NCBI GenBank assembly: GCA_002382085.1
Contig: DFZK01000014.1
Span: 19,969 to 83,968 of the forward strand
DNA from: Sulfurospirillum sp. UBA4058
GTDB lineage: Bacteria > Campylobacterota > Campylobacteria > Campylobacterales > Sulfurospirillaceae
Reading direction: 5' to 3'
DNA length: 64,000 nt
The stretch's first letter is position 1, and every line of letters begins with the position of its first letter. Below the pieces are notes generated by a model. That model searched no databases and was not told the origin of the DNA. It saw nothing but the letters and a program-made list of their open reading frames with translations. Positions 16,572 through 28,288 of this stretch are shown piece by piece. A program made the position numbers and the translations under genes.

Positions 16572-16947
16572 CGTGATTTCCTTTGCTAAAATGGGGAGGT
16601 GTCGTTTTTTCCTCGCCGACATGTAAAAGTTTGGAGACAATCAGCGTCATCATAGAACTAAATTGGAGTAAAAGTCCTACGATATCGCCTAAAAAACCGG
16701 GGAGTATCAATAAAATCGCACCGACGATCGTCCAAAGGTTCAAACGTTGAAACGACGACAGGCTAATCTCTCCTTGCATCAAAGCGTTCATGTTCTGCAT
16801 CAATGTTGCGCGCATATTGGCGAGAATGACGAGTCCGACCAAGGCGGAAAACACCATCTCGACAAAGGTTGCCACCGCGCCGATCCACGAGGTTATATTG
16901 ACGGTTACGACCACTTCCAAGAAAAGATAAATTAAAAAATATTTCAC
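16522..16947 (-). CDS. fxsA: FxsA family inner-membrane protein
   Basis: 141 residues with three membrane helices (about 2-20, 24-45 and 70-105). The start KYFLIYLFLEVVVTVNITSWIG and the LPGFLGDIVGLLL block are typical of FxsA, named for the E. coli protein that relieves phage T7 exclusion by F when overproduced; its normal role is unclear. The ATG overlaps the proS stop (ATGA). Confidence 0.88.
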   Translation of the reverse strand: MKYFLIYLFLEVVVTVNITSWIGAVATFVEMVFSALVGLVILANMRATLMQNMNALMQGEISLSSFQRLNLWTIVGAILLILPGFLGDIVGLLLQFSSMMTLIVSKLLHVGEEKTTPPHFSKGNHDEVIDVEVIDDTRTLK

Positions 16948-18647
16948 GCGAGCAACTCTTTGAGTTTGGCATAAGCGTCTTCTTTTTTCACGACGGTTTT
17001 GTCCAATGTTTTACGTTCGACGATCTCGACAAAACCTTCTTCCAGTTCTTTACCGACGATTAAAGCATACGGGAAGCCGATCAATTCGAAATCTTTCATT
17101 TTAAAACCGAAACGCTCGCTTCGATCGTCCCACAATACATTGACGCCTTCATCGTGAAGTTTCGTATACAGTGCTTCGGCAAATGCATTTTGTGCGTCGT
17201 CTTTGCTATTGGAAACAATCATATCTAAAACGTAAGGCGCGGTTTGTGTGTTCCAAATACACCCTTTATCGTCATGGCTGGCTTCAATCATCACGGCAAC
17301 CAATCGACTTACGCCGATACCGTAGCAGCCCATATAAAACGGTTGAGCTTTGCCGTTTTTATCCAAGAAGGTTGCACCCATCGCTTTGGCGTATTTTTGT
17401 CCGAGTTGGAAAATATGTCCGACTTCAATGCCTTTGGTGACGTGAAGCGTGCCGCCGCAACATGCGCATCGATCATCGGCACGAACGGAAACAAGGTCTT
17501 TATAACGCTCTTCTTTAAAATTGAACATCGAAACACCGACAAAGTGGTAATCGACTTCGTTTGCTCCGCAAATGAGATTTTTTGCTTCTTTGAGTTCAAG
17601 ATCGATGTAAAAACGGACGTTTTCTAAACCGACGGGTCCGATAAAACCGGCATATAACCCCGCCTTTTCAACCTCTTCCAAGCTTGCGTCGACCAAATCC
17701 AAAGCACCGCACGCATTTTGCGCTTTTGTTTCTTGAAGTTCGTCGTCGCCGCGGACGAAGAAGACGACCACTTCTTCTTTGTCGACATAGATTGCTTTTT
17801 TCACGACGGCTTTGATACTGTAAAACGGATCGACTTTGAAAAACGCACTGACATCGTCAATCGTCTTCATATCGGGTGTTTTAAACTTTCCGAAATTGGC
17901 TTCGGGTGCTTGGACGGCGGTTGTTTTAGGAGCACGTTTTGCCGCTTCGACGTTGGCGGCGTATGCGCAATTTTGGCATACGACGATGTCGTCTTCGCCG
18001 TTTTGCGCCAAGACCATAAACTCTTTGCTACCGCTTCCTCCGATGGCACCGCTGTCGGCTTCAACCGCTCGGAAATCAAGCCCCAAACGCGTAAAGATTT
18101 TGGTGTAGGTCTTCTCCATCACTGCGAACTCTTCTTTCATACTCGCTTCGTCTTCATGAAAGCTATACCCGTCTTTCATCGTAAATTCGCGACCGCGTAA
18201 AAGTCCAAAACGAGGGCGTGCCTCGTCACGGAATTTCGTCGTAATTTGATACAAATGAAGCGGAAGCTGTTTGTAGCTGTTAATGCGATTACGAACGATG
18301 TCGACGACCACTTCTTCGTGCGTCGGTCCCAAAACAAATTCGTTTTCTTTGCGATCTTTAAAACGGCATAACTCTTTACCGAAAACGTCGTAACGTCCGC
18401 TTTGTTTCCACAATTCCGCCGGCGTTACGACATCCATTTGAATCTCTTGCGCTCCGGTTTTATCCATCTCTTCTTTGACGACGTTTTTGATCTTATCAAA
18501 GACGATTTTTCCCATCGGCAGAAAGTTATACAATCCGCTTCCGACTTGAGAGATAAAACCGCCGCGTACTAAATATTGATGGCTAGGAAGCGTTGCATCT
18601 TTAGGCGCATCTTTGGTCGTCGGTGCATAGAGTTTGGAAAATTTCAT
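16944..18647 (-). CDS. proS: prolyl-tRNA synthetase
   Basis: 567 residues, the bacterial type with an editing insertion. Class II motifs: GLYNFLPMG, motif 2 FRDEARPRFGLLRGREFTMKDGYSF, the INS editing domain (about 225-385) and motif 3 GCYGIGVSRLVAVMIE; the C-terminal anticodon-binding domain includes LWDDRSERFGFKMKDFELIG. The ATG overlaps the stop of hemA. Part of the conserved hemA-proS-hemC arrangement. Confidence 0.97.
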   Translation of the reverse strand: MKFSKLYAPTTKDAPKDATLPSHQYLVRGGFISQVGSGLYNFLPMGKIVFDKIKNVVKEEMDKTGAQEIQMDVVTPAELWKQSGRYDVFGKELCRFKDRKENEFVLGPTHEEVVVDIVRNRINSYKQLPLHLYQITTKFRDEARPRFGLLRGREFTMKDGYSFHEDEASMKEEFAVMEKTYTKIFTRLGLDFRAVEADSGAIGGSGSKEFMVLAQNGEDDIVVCQNCAYAANVEAAKRAPKTTAVQAPEANFGKFKTPDMKTIDDVSAFFKVDPFYSIKAVVKKAIYVDKEEVVVFFVRGDDELQETKAQNACGALDLVDASLEEVEKAGLYAGFIGPVGLENVRFYIDLELKEAKNLICGANEVDYHFVGVSMFNFKEERYKDLVSVRADDRCACCGGTLHVTKGIEVGHIFQLGQKYAKAMGATFLDKNGKAQPFYMGCYGIGVSRLVAVMIEASHDDKGCIWNTQTAPYVLDMIVSNSKDDAQNAFAEALYTKLHDEGVNVLWDDRSERFGFKMKDFELIGFPYALIVGKELEEGFVEIVERKTLDKTVVKKEDAYAKLKELLA

Positions 18648-19948
18648 TTAAGTACTCCCATTTGGTATTCGCATTTATAAAGGTTGAGTTGTTTGGTTTG
18701 GTCTTCGTTAATATCGAAAATGTATTGAACCGCTTGTACGATGGTATCGGCTTCGGGCTTCTCGGCAACTTCTTTGAGGTTTTTCGTCGCGGAATGTAAA
18801 AAAGAGTTAAACGCATGGTGCAAGACCTTGGAAACTTGATCTTGTAACTCCTCGGGAATATAGCCTTTTTTGACCGCCCGCTCCAACTCTTGCATCGAAC
18901 AGGTTTTAGCATGGTCTCGAATCTCTTTAATAATCGGATCGACGCACATGCTCTGCAACCATTTAAAAAAGTCCATAGTCGCGCGCCCGACGATGCTATA
19001 GGCAACTTTTGCCTGTTCTTCGCGGAGCGACATGTTACGGTTGACGATCTCTTCCAAATCGTCGACGGCAAAGACGTGCAAGTGTGCATGTTCGTTAACG
19101 TCGATATCGCGAGGCACGGCAATATCGAACCAATAACGAGAAAAATCCCTCTCTTCGACCATATCGTCGGTAATCACGCTGTGCGGCGCACCCGTCGCCG
19201 AAAAAACCAAACGGTAACGATTGATAAACTCCGTCAGTTTCGCATACGGTGCCACGGTGGCAAGTTCGCCTAATTCGTTCGCCAATTCTTGCGCACGCTC
19301 GATATTGCGGTTGATAATAATTAAATTGACCCCGCTTGCGACTAAATGTTTCGCCGCAAGTTGACTCATTTCTCCGGCACCGACGATCAATGCCGTCAGA
19401 CCGCCTAAATTACCGAGTAAGTCTTTGGCTTTGCTAACGGCAACGCTGGAAACGGAAACGGGACTTTTGGAGATGTCGGTACGACTGCGAACTTCCGCCG
19501 CGCAACGAAAGGCATGATGCATCGCACGGCCGAGTTTTTGCCCGCAAAAATTGTGTTCAAAGGCATACTTAAACGCATCTTTGAGCTGTCCGGCGATTTG
19601 TGTTTCACCGATCACCAAACTATCTAACGAAGAACTGACGGTAAAAAGATGATGAATAGCACCGTTATCTTCATACACGTCGGCTCTTCCTTCCAAATCC
19701 TCTCTTGCAATACTCGAGACCTGAGAAAGCAACTCAAACGTATCGCTCAGAGCCGAAGAGATGTCCGATACGCTCGCGATGATTTCGACACGATTGCATG
19801 TCGAAAGTAAAATCACTTCATTCACCGCGGCACACGCTTTGAGAGCCGTCATAAAATGAACGCTTTTTTCTTCAGAGTTAAACGCCAATTTTTCCCGAAT
19901 TTTAATGTCGGTATTTTTATGGGTAAAACTAACAGTCATATAATGCAT
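18644..19948 (-). CDS. hemA: glutamyl-tRNA reductase
   Basis: First committed step of the C5 haem pathway: glutamyl-tRNA to glutamate-1-semialdehyde with NADPH. 434 residues. The catalytic Cys is residue 51 in LLSTCNRVEI; HLFTVSSSLDSLVIGETQI and ALIVGAGEMSQLAAKHL (NADP-binding) follow, then the helical dimerisation domain. The ATG overlaps the stop of ispB (TAATG). Confidence 0.97.
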   Translation of the reverse strand: MHYMTVSFTHKNTDIKIREKLAFNSEEKSVHFMTALKACAAVNEVILLSTCNRVEIIASVSDISSALSDTFELLSQVSSIAREDLEGRADVYEDNGAIHHLFTVSSSLDSLVIGETQIAGQLKDAFKYAFEHNFCGQKLGRAMHHAFRCAAEVRSRTDISKSPVSVSSVAVSKAKDLLGNLGGLTALIVGAGEMSQLAAKHLVASGVNLIIINRNIERAQELANELGELATVAPYAKLTEFINRYRLVFSATGAPHSVITDDMVEERDFSRYWFDIAVPRDIDVNEHAHLHVFAVDDLEEIVNRNMSLREEQAKVAYSIVGRATMDFFKWLQSMCVDPIIKEIRDHAKTCSMQELERAVKKGYIPEELQDQVSKVLHHAFNSFLHSATKNLKEVAEKPEADTIVQAVQYIFDINEDQTKQLNLYKCEYQMGVLK

Positions 19949-20844
19949 TAAAATTTCCTCTCTATCATCTCGCGCATAATAGCGCCGAGTCCTACGTCTT
20001 CTTCGTTCGAAATTACATGTAAGGCTTCATAACCGAGCTTTTTCGCATAGGAAAGCGCATCTTCCAATCCTTGCGTCTCAGCCATCTTCTGCTTAATCCA
20101 CGCACTTTGCGCCGCGTCTAAAGGCTTCGCAAACAAGGAAAGCAAAACGGAACGATCTTTCGCGTCTAACTTTCGGTACGTATAAAGATAAGGTAAGGTC
20201 GTCTTTCCTTCTTTAAAATCGTTCAAAGAAGGTTTTCCGAGCGTTTCGCTCGATTGGGTGATATCCAAAATATCGTCGATAATTTGAAACGCCAATCCTA
20301 AGTTTTTACCGTAAAGAGCATAAATATCGGGATTTTTACCGGCAAGAATCGCGGCGGAAGCGGCGGAAGCTTCGATTAAAGACGCCGTTTTTTTATAAAT
20401 CATATCCATGTAGCGTTCTTCGTCTGCATTAAACGCATCGGCAAGTTCGACGTCCAAAAGCTCACCCACGGAAAGAAGCGAAACGGCGTTTGAGATCGTA
20501 AAAGCAATCTTTGGAGGTAAAAACGTCAATGCGCTAAACCCTTTGGAATACAGAATATCGCCGAGCATAATCGCGGTTTTATTGCCGAAAAGCGCATTTA
20601 ACGAAGCTTCTCCGCGCCTCGTATCCGCATCGTCAATCACATCGTCGTGCAGTAAACTTGCGGCGTGAATCAATTCGACGATCGCCGCCAAGCGAATAGA
20701 CTCTTCGCTGACGCCCGCAATTTTTAAAATCAATTTTGCGCGTAAACGCTTACCTTTTGGAACCTGATGAAACAGTTCAACACTTCTCGCATCCTTTAAA
20801 GAGGCGACCATTTCTAGCATCGCATTTTCGACTTTTTCCAGCAC
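19948..20844 (-). CDS. ispB: polyprenyl diphosphate synthase (octaprenyl type, IspB-like)
   Basis: 298 residues, a trans-isoprenyl synthase with both Asp-rich motifs: LLHDDVIDDADTRRG and FQIIDDILDIT, plus GKRLRAKLILK near the start. It would make the side chain of menaquinone, consistent with the UbiD-family gene in the same operon. Chain length cannot be read reliably. The hydrophobic residues before the first motif are small (AASLL), in line with a long product. Confidence 0.93.
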   Translation of the reverse strand: MLEKVENAMLEMVASLKDARSVELFHQVPKGKRLRAKLILKIAGVSEESIRLAAIVELIHAASLLHDDVIDDADTRRGEASLNALFGNKTAIMLGDILYSKGFSALTFLPPKIAFTISNAVSLLSVGELLDVELADAFNADEERYMDMIYKKTASLIEASAASAAILAGKNPDIYALYGKNLGLAFQIIDDILDITQSSETLGKPSLNDFKEGKTTLPYLYTYRKLDAKDRSVLLSLFAKPLDAAQSAWIKQKMAETQGLEDALSYAKKLGYEALHVISNEEDVGLGAIMREMIERKF

Positions 20845-20856
20845 GCTTTTCCTACC

Positions 20857-21315
20857 CTACTCTGTTTTTTTCGGTTTAAACTCTACTTCTATTCTGTTGG
20901 CTTCATCGGCAATCGAAACATCGATATACGCCGTTTTTCCGGTTTGATTAAAATCATAAAATTGTATTCGGGCATACGTTTGCGACGTGACCGGATTTAC
21001 TCCGACAGGCAACAAAGGAACGACGACGTTTTGCAACGGATACTTTTTTTCTAAAATATATTGCGTCGGATAACCGCGATAGTTGACCAAAAGCGTCAAC
21101 ATATTGTTGGTAAAAAGCGTCCAACGGAGCCGAAGCAAATATTCATTGTTCGGATTGTCGGCCGTCGGCTTTTTCGTTACCTCTTTATGGTTGATAAACA
21201 CCAAGCCCTGCTCGTCTTTTTTCAAAATAAAACGATGCTCATACTTATAAGTTTCGGCATCGCAGGTCGAAAAAATCAGTGCAACGACACCAAACAAAAA
21301 GGCTATTTTACTCAT
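20857..21315 (-). CDS. small exported protein of unknown function
   Basis: 152 residues. The first ~20 (SKIAFLFGVVALIFSTCDA) form a signal peptide; a Cys near its end is not in a clear lipobox. The mature part is beta-rich with few charges clustered (RFILKKDEQGLVFINHKEV; FYDFNQTGKTAYIDVSI). No family recognised. Sits between DUF2018 (8-base overlap) and ispB (12-base gap), the position of an uncharacterised gene in the equivalent H. pylori cluster. Confidence 0.65.
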   Translation of the reverse strand: MSKIAFLFGVVALIFSTCDAETYKYEHRFILKKDEQGLVFINHKEVTKKPTADNPNNEYLLRLRWTLFTNNMLTLLVNYRGYPTQYILEKKYPLQNVVVPLLPVGVNPVTSQTYARIQFYDFNQTGKTAYIDVSIADEANRIEVEFKPKKTE

Positions 21316-21586
21316 TTTGAGTTAATATTTCCCCAACGGCGGCAATAAAAAAGTCGTTATTGCGATTTAAAATCGCATCGGGTTCTTCGGCAAGCATGTT
21401 TTCAACCGCACGGTACGCTTCTTCCTCACCTAACATCTTTTCCAATAAAAGCTCCATAGCACTCAAACGATCGATCGTTTCTAAAAGCTTTTGCTCGACC
21501 AACGATTTGTTGGCGTGAAAAACAATATCAAAAAACTTACTTTTTGCGGAGCCTACTAAAAAATCGTCTTCGTCTTCGTATAACAT
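21308..21586 (-). CDS. DUF2018 family protein (HP0242-like)
   Basis: 92 residues, helical and acidic, with the family's SKFFDIVFHANKSLVEQKLLE block and C-terminal FIAAVGEILTQNE. H. pylori HP0242, the founding member by my recollection, is a small dimer known for its knotted fold; its cellular role is unknown. First gene of the long minus-strand operon ending with the decarboxylase gene. ATG at 21586 with GAGGATGC upstream. Confidence 0.82.
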   Translation of the reverse strand: MLYEDEDDFLVGSAKSKFFDIVFHANKSLVEQKLLETIDRLSAMELLLEKMLGEEEAYRAVENMLAEEPDAILNRNNDFFIAAVGEILTQNE

Positions 21587-22000
21587 CGTTGCATCCTCAA
21601 ATCGTTGAACGTTTGATTCGATTATAGCTTTTCTCTTCTGAAAAAGGGCTTCTACATGTCAAAGTATCCTATGCCTTTTCAACTAACACGGCGTTAGTTT
21701 ATCCTTGTTTTTCGGTTGTTTCGCACAGTGACAAAATCCCGTAATATAGCTATTTACATAAAATAATATGTATAATAATCTGTATAAATTAGTCCGTTAG
21801 TTTATGGTTTAAAAATGATCGCCGCGTATTATTGCGATTCAAATCGATCTCAATCCTTTAACCGACACTACCGACCTTTTGCCCTCCTCCGTTAAAAACT
21901 CCGGCATCTTTTCTATAAATATATATAGACGATCATAATGCATGTGTTAGCCTCGGGACACCACGAGAAACTATAATCTTTAGTTTTTTTATAAAGATAC
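21587..22000. other. long intergenic region between two divergent operons
   Basis: About 410 bases with no plausible gene on either strand. It contains a 7-bp inverted repeat AACTAAC-ACGGC-GTTAGTT (21681-21699), whose second half extended (CGTTAGTTTAT) recurs at 21795-21805, a dif-like left half (GAAACTATAAT, 21967-21977) and AT-rich stretches that could hold promoters for both directions. Confidence 0.5.
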
Positions 22001-22029
22001 TTGACATTGTAAAAAAAATTGTCTATACT
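22001..22029 (+). promoter_or_regulatory. sigma-70 promoter of the sulfur amino-acid operon
   Basis: TTGACA (22001-22006), 17-bp spacer, TATACT (22024-22029): a near-consensus promoter. The spacer is mostly A's flanked by TTGT direct repeats, and GACA/TGTC half-sites lie symmetrically at its two ends, a plausible repressor target. Confidence 0.8.
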
Positions 22030-22060
22030 TTCAGCAGCAAAACTCAAAAAAGGATTGAAC

Positions 22061-23323
22061 ATGCATCAAGAAACACTTGCTCTTCACTACGGTTACGATA
22101 AACAAGCGTTCGGTACGATGTCGGTTCCGGTTTATCAAACGACGGCATACGATTTCGGTTCGGCAGAGACGGCCGCCGATCGTTTTGCTCTTCGAGAGCT
22201 CGGACCTATTTATACAAGACTGAACAATCCGACCACGGACGTATTGGAAGCGCGTATTGCCGCTTTAGAAAGCGCAGAAGCAGCCATTGCGACCGCCAGC
22301 GGACAAGCGGCCATTTTCTACGCGATCGCCAATTTGGCAGAAGCCGGCGACAATATTATCGTCGCCAAAAAAATCTACGGCGGAGCGACGACGCTTCTGA
22401 CCCATACGCTGAAGCGTTTCGGCATTCATGCGAAAGTGTTTGAAAGCGATCATGCCGATGATTTGGAAGCATTAATCGACGATAAGACCAAAGCGATCTT
22501 TTTCGAATCGCTTTCCAATCCGCAAATCGCTATCCCCAACATCGAAAAAATCGTCTCTATTGCGCAAAAACATGCCGTAGTCACCGTCTGCGACAATACC
22601 GTCGCAACACCGATTTTATTTCAACCGCTCTTAAGCGGCATCGACGTCAGCGTCCACAGTGCGAGTAAATACATTAACGGACAAGGCAGTGCTATCGGCG
22701 GTTTAATCGTCGAAGCCAAAGGCTTAAACGCCAAGTTGATCGGCAATCCGCGCTATGCACATTTTAACGAGCCCGACGAAAGTTACCACGGTTTAGTGTA
22801 TGCAAGCCTGCCGTTCCCGATCTTTTCACTCAGGATTCGTTTGTCGCTCATTCGCGATATCGGCGCAACGTTATCGCCGTATAACGCGTGGTTGTTGATT
22901 CAAGGATTGGAGACCTTGGCATTACGTATGAAAGAGCACTCTTCCAATGCGTACAAAGTCGCGGCATTTTTAAAAGCGCATCCCAAAGTCATAAACGTTT
23001 CGTACCCAGGGCTCGAGAGCGATCCTTTACATGTAAGGGCAAAACGGTATTTTAAAAACGCGCAAACATCGGGTTTACTCAGCTTTGAAGTCGAAGGATT
23101 GGCGTTTGCCAAACAGATTTTAAACACGACCAAACTCTTTAGCGTCGTCGTCAATATCGGCGATTCCAAGTCGATTATCACGCATCCGGCAAGCACGACG
23201 CACCAACAGCTTTCCAAAGAAGAGTTGGAAAAAGCGGGCATTAAAGAGGGTTTAATTCGCCTGAGTATCGGACTTGAAAACGTCGACGACTTAATCGAAG
23301 ACTTGAAAATTGCATTAGGATAA
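22061..23323 (+). CDS. O-acetylhomoserine sulfhydrylase family enzyme
   Basis: 420 residues from the ATG at 22061 (AAAAGGA upstream; the frame opens 14 codons earlier inside the promoter). A PLP enzyme of the Cys/Met metabolism family: start HYGYDKQAFGTMSVPVYQTTAYDF, GPIYTRLNNPTTDVLE, and SVHSASKYINGQGSAIGG with the Schiff-base Lys. The length (~420) and PVYQTTAYDF fit O-acetylhomoserine sulfhydrylase (MetY), which makes homocysteine from sulfide; a cystathionine synthase role is less likely. First gene of an operon with an Rrf2 regulator and cysK. Confidence 0.88.
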   Translation: MHQETLALHYGYDKQAFGTMSVPVYQTTAYDFGSAETAADRFALRELGPIYTRLNNPTTDVLEARIAALESAEAAIATASGQAAIFYAIANLAEAGDNIIVAKKIYGGATTLLTHTLKRFGIHAKVFESDHADDLEALIDDKTKAIFFESLSNPQIAIPNIEKIVSIAQKHAVVTVCDNTVATPILFQPLLSGIDVSVHSASKYINGQGSAIGGLIVEAKGLNAKLIGNPRYAHFNEPDESYHGLVYASLPFPIFSLRIRLSLIRDIGATLSPYNAWLLIQGLETLALRMKEHSSNAYKVAAFLKAHPKVINVSYPGLESDPLHVRAKRYFKNAQTSGLLSFEVEGLAFAKQILNTTKLFSVVVNIGDSKSIITHPASTTHQQLSKEELEKAGIKEGLIRLSIGLENVDDLIEDLKIALG

Positions 23324-23332
23324 GGAGCTTAC

Positions 23333-23746
23333 ATGTCGTTACTCTCAACCAAAGGAATGTACGGGCTCAATGCGATGTATCAGCTTTTTTTAGCCAAAAG
23401 CGAAAAGCCGATGCAAATCAAAGAGATTTCGCATCGAGCGCATATTCCGCAGAACTATTTGGAACAACTTTTAATCTTACTACGCCAAGCAGGCTTAGTC
23501 ACAAGCGTTCGAGGTGCCTACGGAGGCTATTTATTGGCTAAAAATGCGCAAGATATTTTGATCAAAGATATCTTAATCGCGCTCGAGGGAAAACTCACGG
23601 TGGTCGATAGCGAAATTAAAGATCCCGTATTGCAACTCTTTTATGAAGAGAGCAATGCTAAAATTCAAGAGATCTTTACGATTCCGTTATCCGATTTTTC
23701 GATTTATATCGAGCGTTTCAACGCTCAACTCAACTATTCGATTTAA
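23333..23746 (+). CDS. Rrf2 family regulator, cysteine-free (CymR-like)
   Basis: 137 residues. The N-terminal winged helix (LSTKGMYGLNAMYQLFLA; IKEISHRAHIPQNYLEQLLILLRQAGLVTSVRGAYGGYLLA) is the Rrf2 signature. There is no cysteine in the protein, so it cannot bind a Cys-ligated Fe-S cluster as IscR or NsrR do; this matches the B. subtilis CymR subgroup, which represses sulfur genes and signals through a complex with CysK. Here cysK is the next gene, 13 bases on. Regulation of this operon by the protein is inferred. Confidence 0.85.
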   Translation: MSLLSTKGMYGLNAMYQLFLAKSEKPMQIKEISHRAHIPQNYLEQLLILLRQAGLVTSVRGAYGGYLLAKNAQDILIKDILIALEGKLTVVDSEIKDPVLQLFYEESNAKIQEIFTIPLSDFSIYIERFNAQLNYSI

Positions 23747-23759
23747 GAAAGGAATTCAC

Positions 23760-24689
23760 ATGTATGCACAAAACGTCACCGAATTGATCGGCAATACGCC
23801 TTTGGTGAAGCTCAATACGGCTTCTAACGCCTCCGATGCCCTCGTTTTAGGTAAATGCGAATTTTTAAACCCTTCGCATTCGGTGAAAGACCGTATCGGG
23901 TTCAATATGATTAAAACGGCCCTCGACAAAGGTCTTATCGATCAAAATAGCGTCATTATCGAGCCTACCAGCGGCAATACCGGTATCGGTTTGGCAACCG
24001 TGTGCGCAAGCCTCGGACTCAAACTAATGCTGACGATGCCAAGTTCTATGAGCTTAGAGCGACGCAAACTCCTAGCAGCTTTGGGAGCGGAACTCGTGCT
24101 CACGGAACCAACGCTCGGTATGCGAGGCGCTGTCGAAAAAGCGACGGAACTTTCCAAAGAGATTCCAAACGCTTTCGTACCGCAACAATTTGCCAACGAA
24201 GCCAATCCCGCCGCACATTACGCCACCACCGCAGAAGAAATTTGGAGAGATACCGACGGTAAAGTCGATATTCTGATTGCCGCCGTGGGAACGGGAGGTA
24301 CGCTTACGGGTACGGGAAAACGCCTTAAAGAGTTAAATCCCGATATTCAAATTATTGCCGTCGAACCGGACACTTCTCCCGTTCTTTCGGGCGAAAATCC
24401 CGGACCGCACAAAATTCAAGGTATCGGTGCCGGATTTGTTCCCGCCGTCTTGGATACGAAACTATACCGAGAAGTCGTGAAAGTCAGCTACGATCATGCC
24501 GTCGAAACTTCGCGAAACCTTGCGAAACGCGAAGGATTGTTGGTAGGCATTTCCGCCGGAGCCAACGTCTACGTTGCTTCGCAAATAGCCGCACGTCCGG
24601 AAAATAAAGGTAAAACGATCGTAACGATTTTATGCGATACGGGCGAGCGTTATTTAAGTTCGGGATTGTATGAGTATAAAGAGTCGTAA
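23760..24689 (+). CDS. cysK: cysteine synthase A
   Basis: O-acetylserine + sulfide to cysteine. The start is the ATG at 23760 behind AGAAAGGA, giving 309 residues; the frame upstream only overlaps the regulator gene. Motifs: ELIGNTPLVKL, the PLP lysine in NPSHSVKDRIGF, EPTSGNTGIGLA, the phosphate loop GTGGTLTGTG and LSSGLYEY at the end. The stop codon lies in the loop of the terminator hairpin. Confidence 0.96.
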   Translation: MYAQNVTELIGNTPLVKLNTASNASDALVLGKCEFLNPSHSVKDRIGFNMIKTALDKGLIDQNSVIIEPTSGNTGIGLATVCASLGLKLMLTMPSSMSLERRKLLAALGAELVLTEPTLGMRGAVEKATELSKEIPNAFVPQQFANEANPAAHYATTAEEIWRDTDGKVDILIAAVGTGGTLTGTGKRLKELNPDIQIIAVEPDTSPVLSGENPGPHKIQGIGAGFVPAVLDTKLYREVVKVSYDHAVETSRNLAKREGLLVGISAGANVYVASQIAARPENKGKTIVTILCDTGERYLSSGLYEYKES

Positions 24690-24715
24690 CCCGACTCTTT
24701 TGCTTTTTAATTTTT
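24678..24715 (+). terminator. terminator overlapping the cysK stop
   Basis: AAAGAGTCG (24678-24686) pairs with CGACTCTTT (24692-24700), followed by TGCTTTTTAATTTTT. The TAA stop of cysK is in the 5-base loop, so the stem begins within the coding sequence. Confidence 0.8.
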
Positions 24716-24784
24716 AGAAAAATAGGATGCTTTTACGCATTTTATGCTACTATCTCGTATCGACGTAAAGGGGCGTGCGTACGA

Positions 24785-25582
24785 ATGAAACACCTACCGA
24801 AAACCATGCTTAAAAGACCGCTTCTTTTAGGCACGATCACATTTATCATCAATCTTTTCATGAGTACCGTACCCGTTTTATTGCTCCATCAACAACATGT
24901 CGAACACTACTTAACCCTTTCTTCCGTCAATGAAACCTTCCTTTCCGATTGGCAGAGCATGCAACAAACAATTGTTTATCACACGCTCATTTATGCATTC
25001 GTCTTCACGGTCATCATCTCGAGCTTGGTCACGCTCTTGGCATATTTTCTGAACAAATCGTACGTTGAAGTGGAAAATCTCTCTCATTTCGACGGACTGA
25101 CGGGCTTGTATAACCGTTTGATGTTCGTCACTATCGTTCACCAAGAGATTCAAAAAATCAAACGCTCGGGACAAGTGCTTTTTTTGATTATTTTGGATAT
25201 CGACGATTTTAAACCGATTAACGATACGTACGGTCACCTGATCGGCGATGAAGCAATTAAAACGACGGCGCATACGCTTAAGCATTTACTACGTTCGTGC
25301 GATACGATCGGGCGCTTCGGCGGCGACGAGTTTGTCTTATGCATCGTCGACAACGATAAAAACGCGGCTTCAACGATCGTCAATCGCGTTTTAGAGGAGT
25401 TCAACCATAAAACGATTCCGGTCTCGCGCAACAACGAAGCCCAAGAACTCCAAATCAATCTTAGTATCGGCTATACCGCCTATAAAAACGAAGACACGTT
25501 CAACACGATGCTTCAACGTGCCGATCAAGCTCTTTACATCTCCAAAGCCGCCGGCAAAAATACCGCTACGTTCCTTGCTTAA
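24785..25582 (+). CDS. membrane-bound diguanylate cyclase (GGDEF)
   Basis: 265 residues: two membrane helices (about 13-33 and 66-91) around a short ~30-residue periplasmic loop, then a complete GGDEF domain (about 100-265) with NRLMFVTIVHQEI, LIILDIDDFKPINDTYGH and active-site GRFGGDEF. An RSCD sequence five residues before the GGDEF block is a canonical RxxD inhibitory site, so product feedback is likely. No recognised sensor domain; the small loop may sense something or the helices may only anchor it. Stands alone between cysK and valS. Confidence 0.9.
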   Translation: MKHLPKTMLKRPLLLGTITFIINLFMSTVPVLLLHQQHVEHYLTLSSVNETFLSDWQSMQQTIVYHTLIYAFVFTVIISSLVTLLAYFLNKSYVEVENLSHFDGLTGLYNRLMFVTIVHQEIQKIKRSGQVLFLIILDIDDFKPINDTYGHLIGDEAIKTTAHTLKHLLRSCDTIGRFGGDEFVLCIVDNDKNAASTIVNRVLEEFNHKTIPVSRNNEAQELQINLSIGYTAYKNEDTFNTMLQRADQALYISKAAGKNTATFLA

Positions 25583-25641
25583 ACCAAGTCTTACCGCTCT
25601 TTTTGTATAATCCAACCAAAAAAAGCAAGGTAACGAACCCC

Positions 25642-28272
<2,631 letters not shown>

Positions 28273-28288
28273 GAATTAAGGATAAACT

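Noticed and set aside
17718..18200. 160-codon frame antisense to proS
   Set aside because: Shadow of proS with no protein-like features.
21940..21980. Possible riboswitch ahead of the sulfur operon (GCCTCGGGACACCACGAG)
   Set aside because: It lies upstream of the -35 box, so it would not be in the transcript, and it does not match the SAM riboswitch cores that I know.
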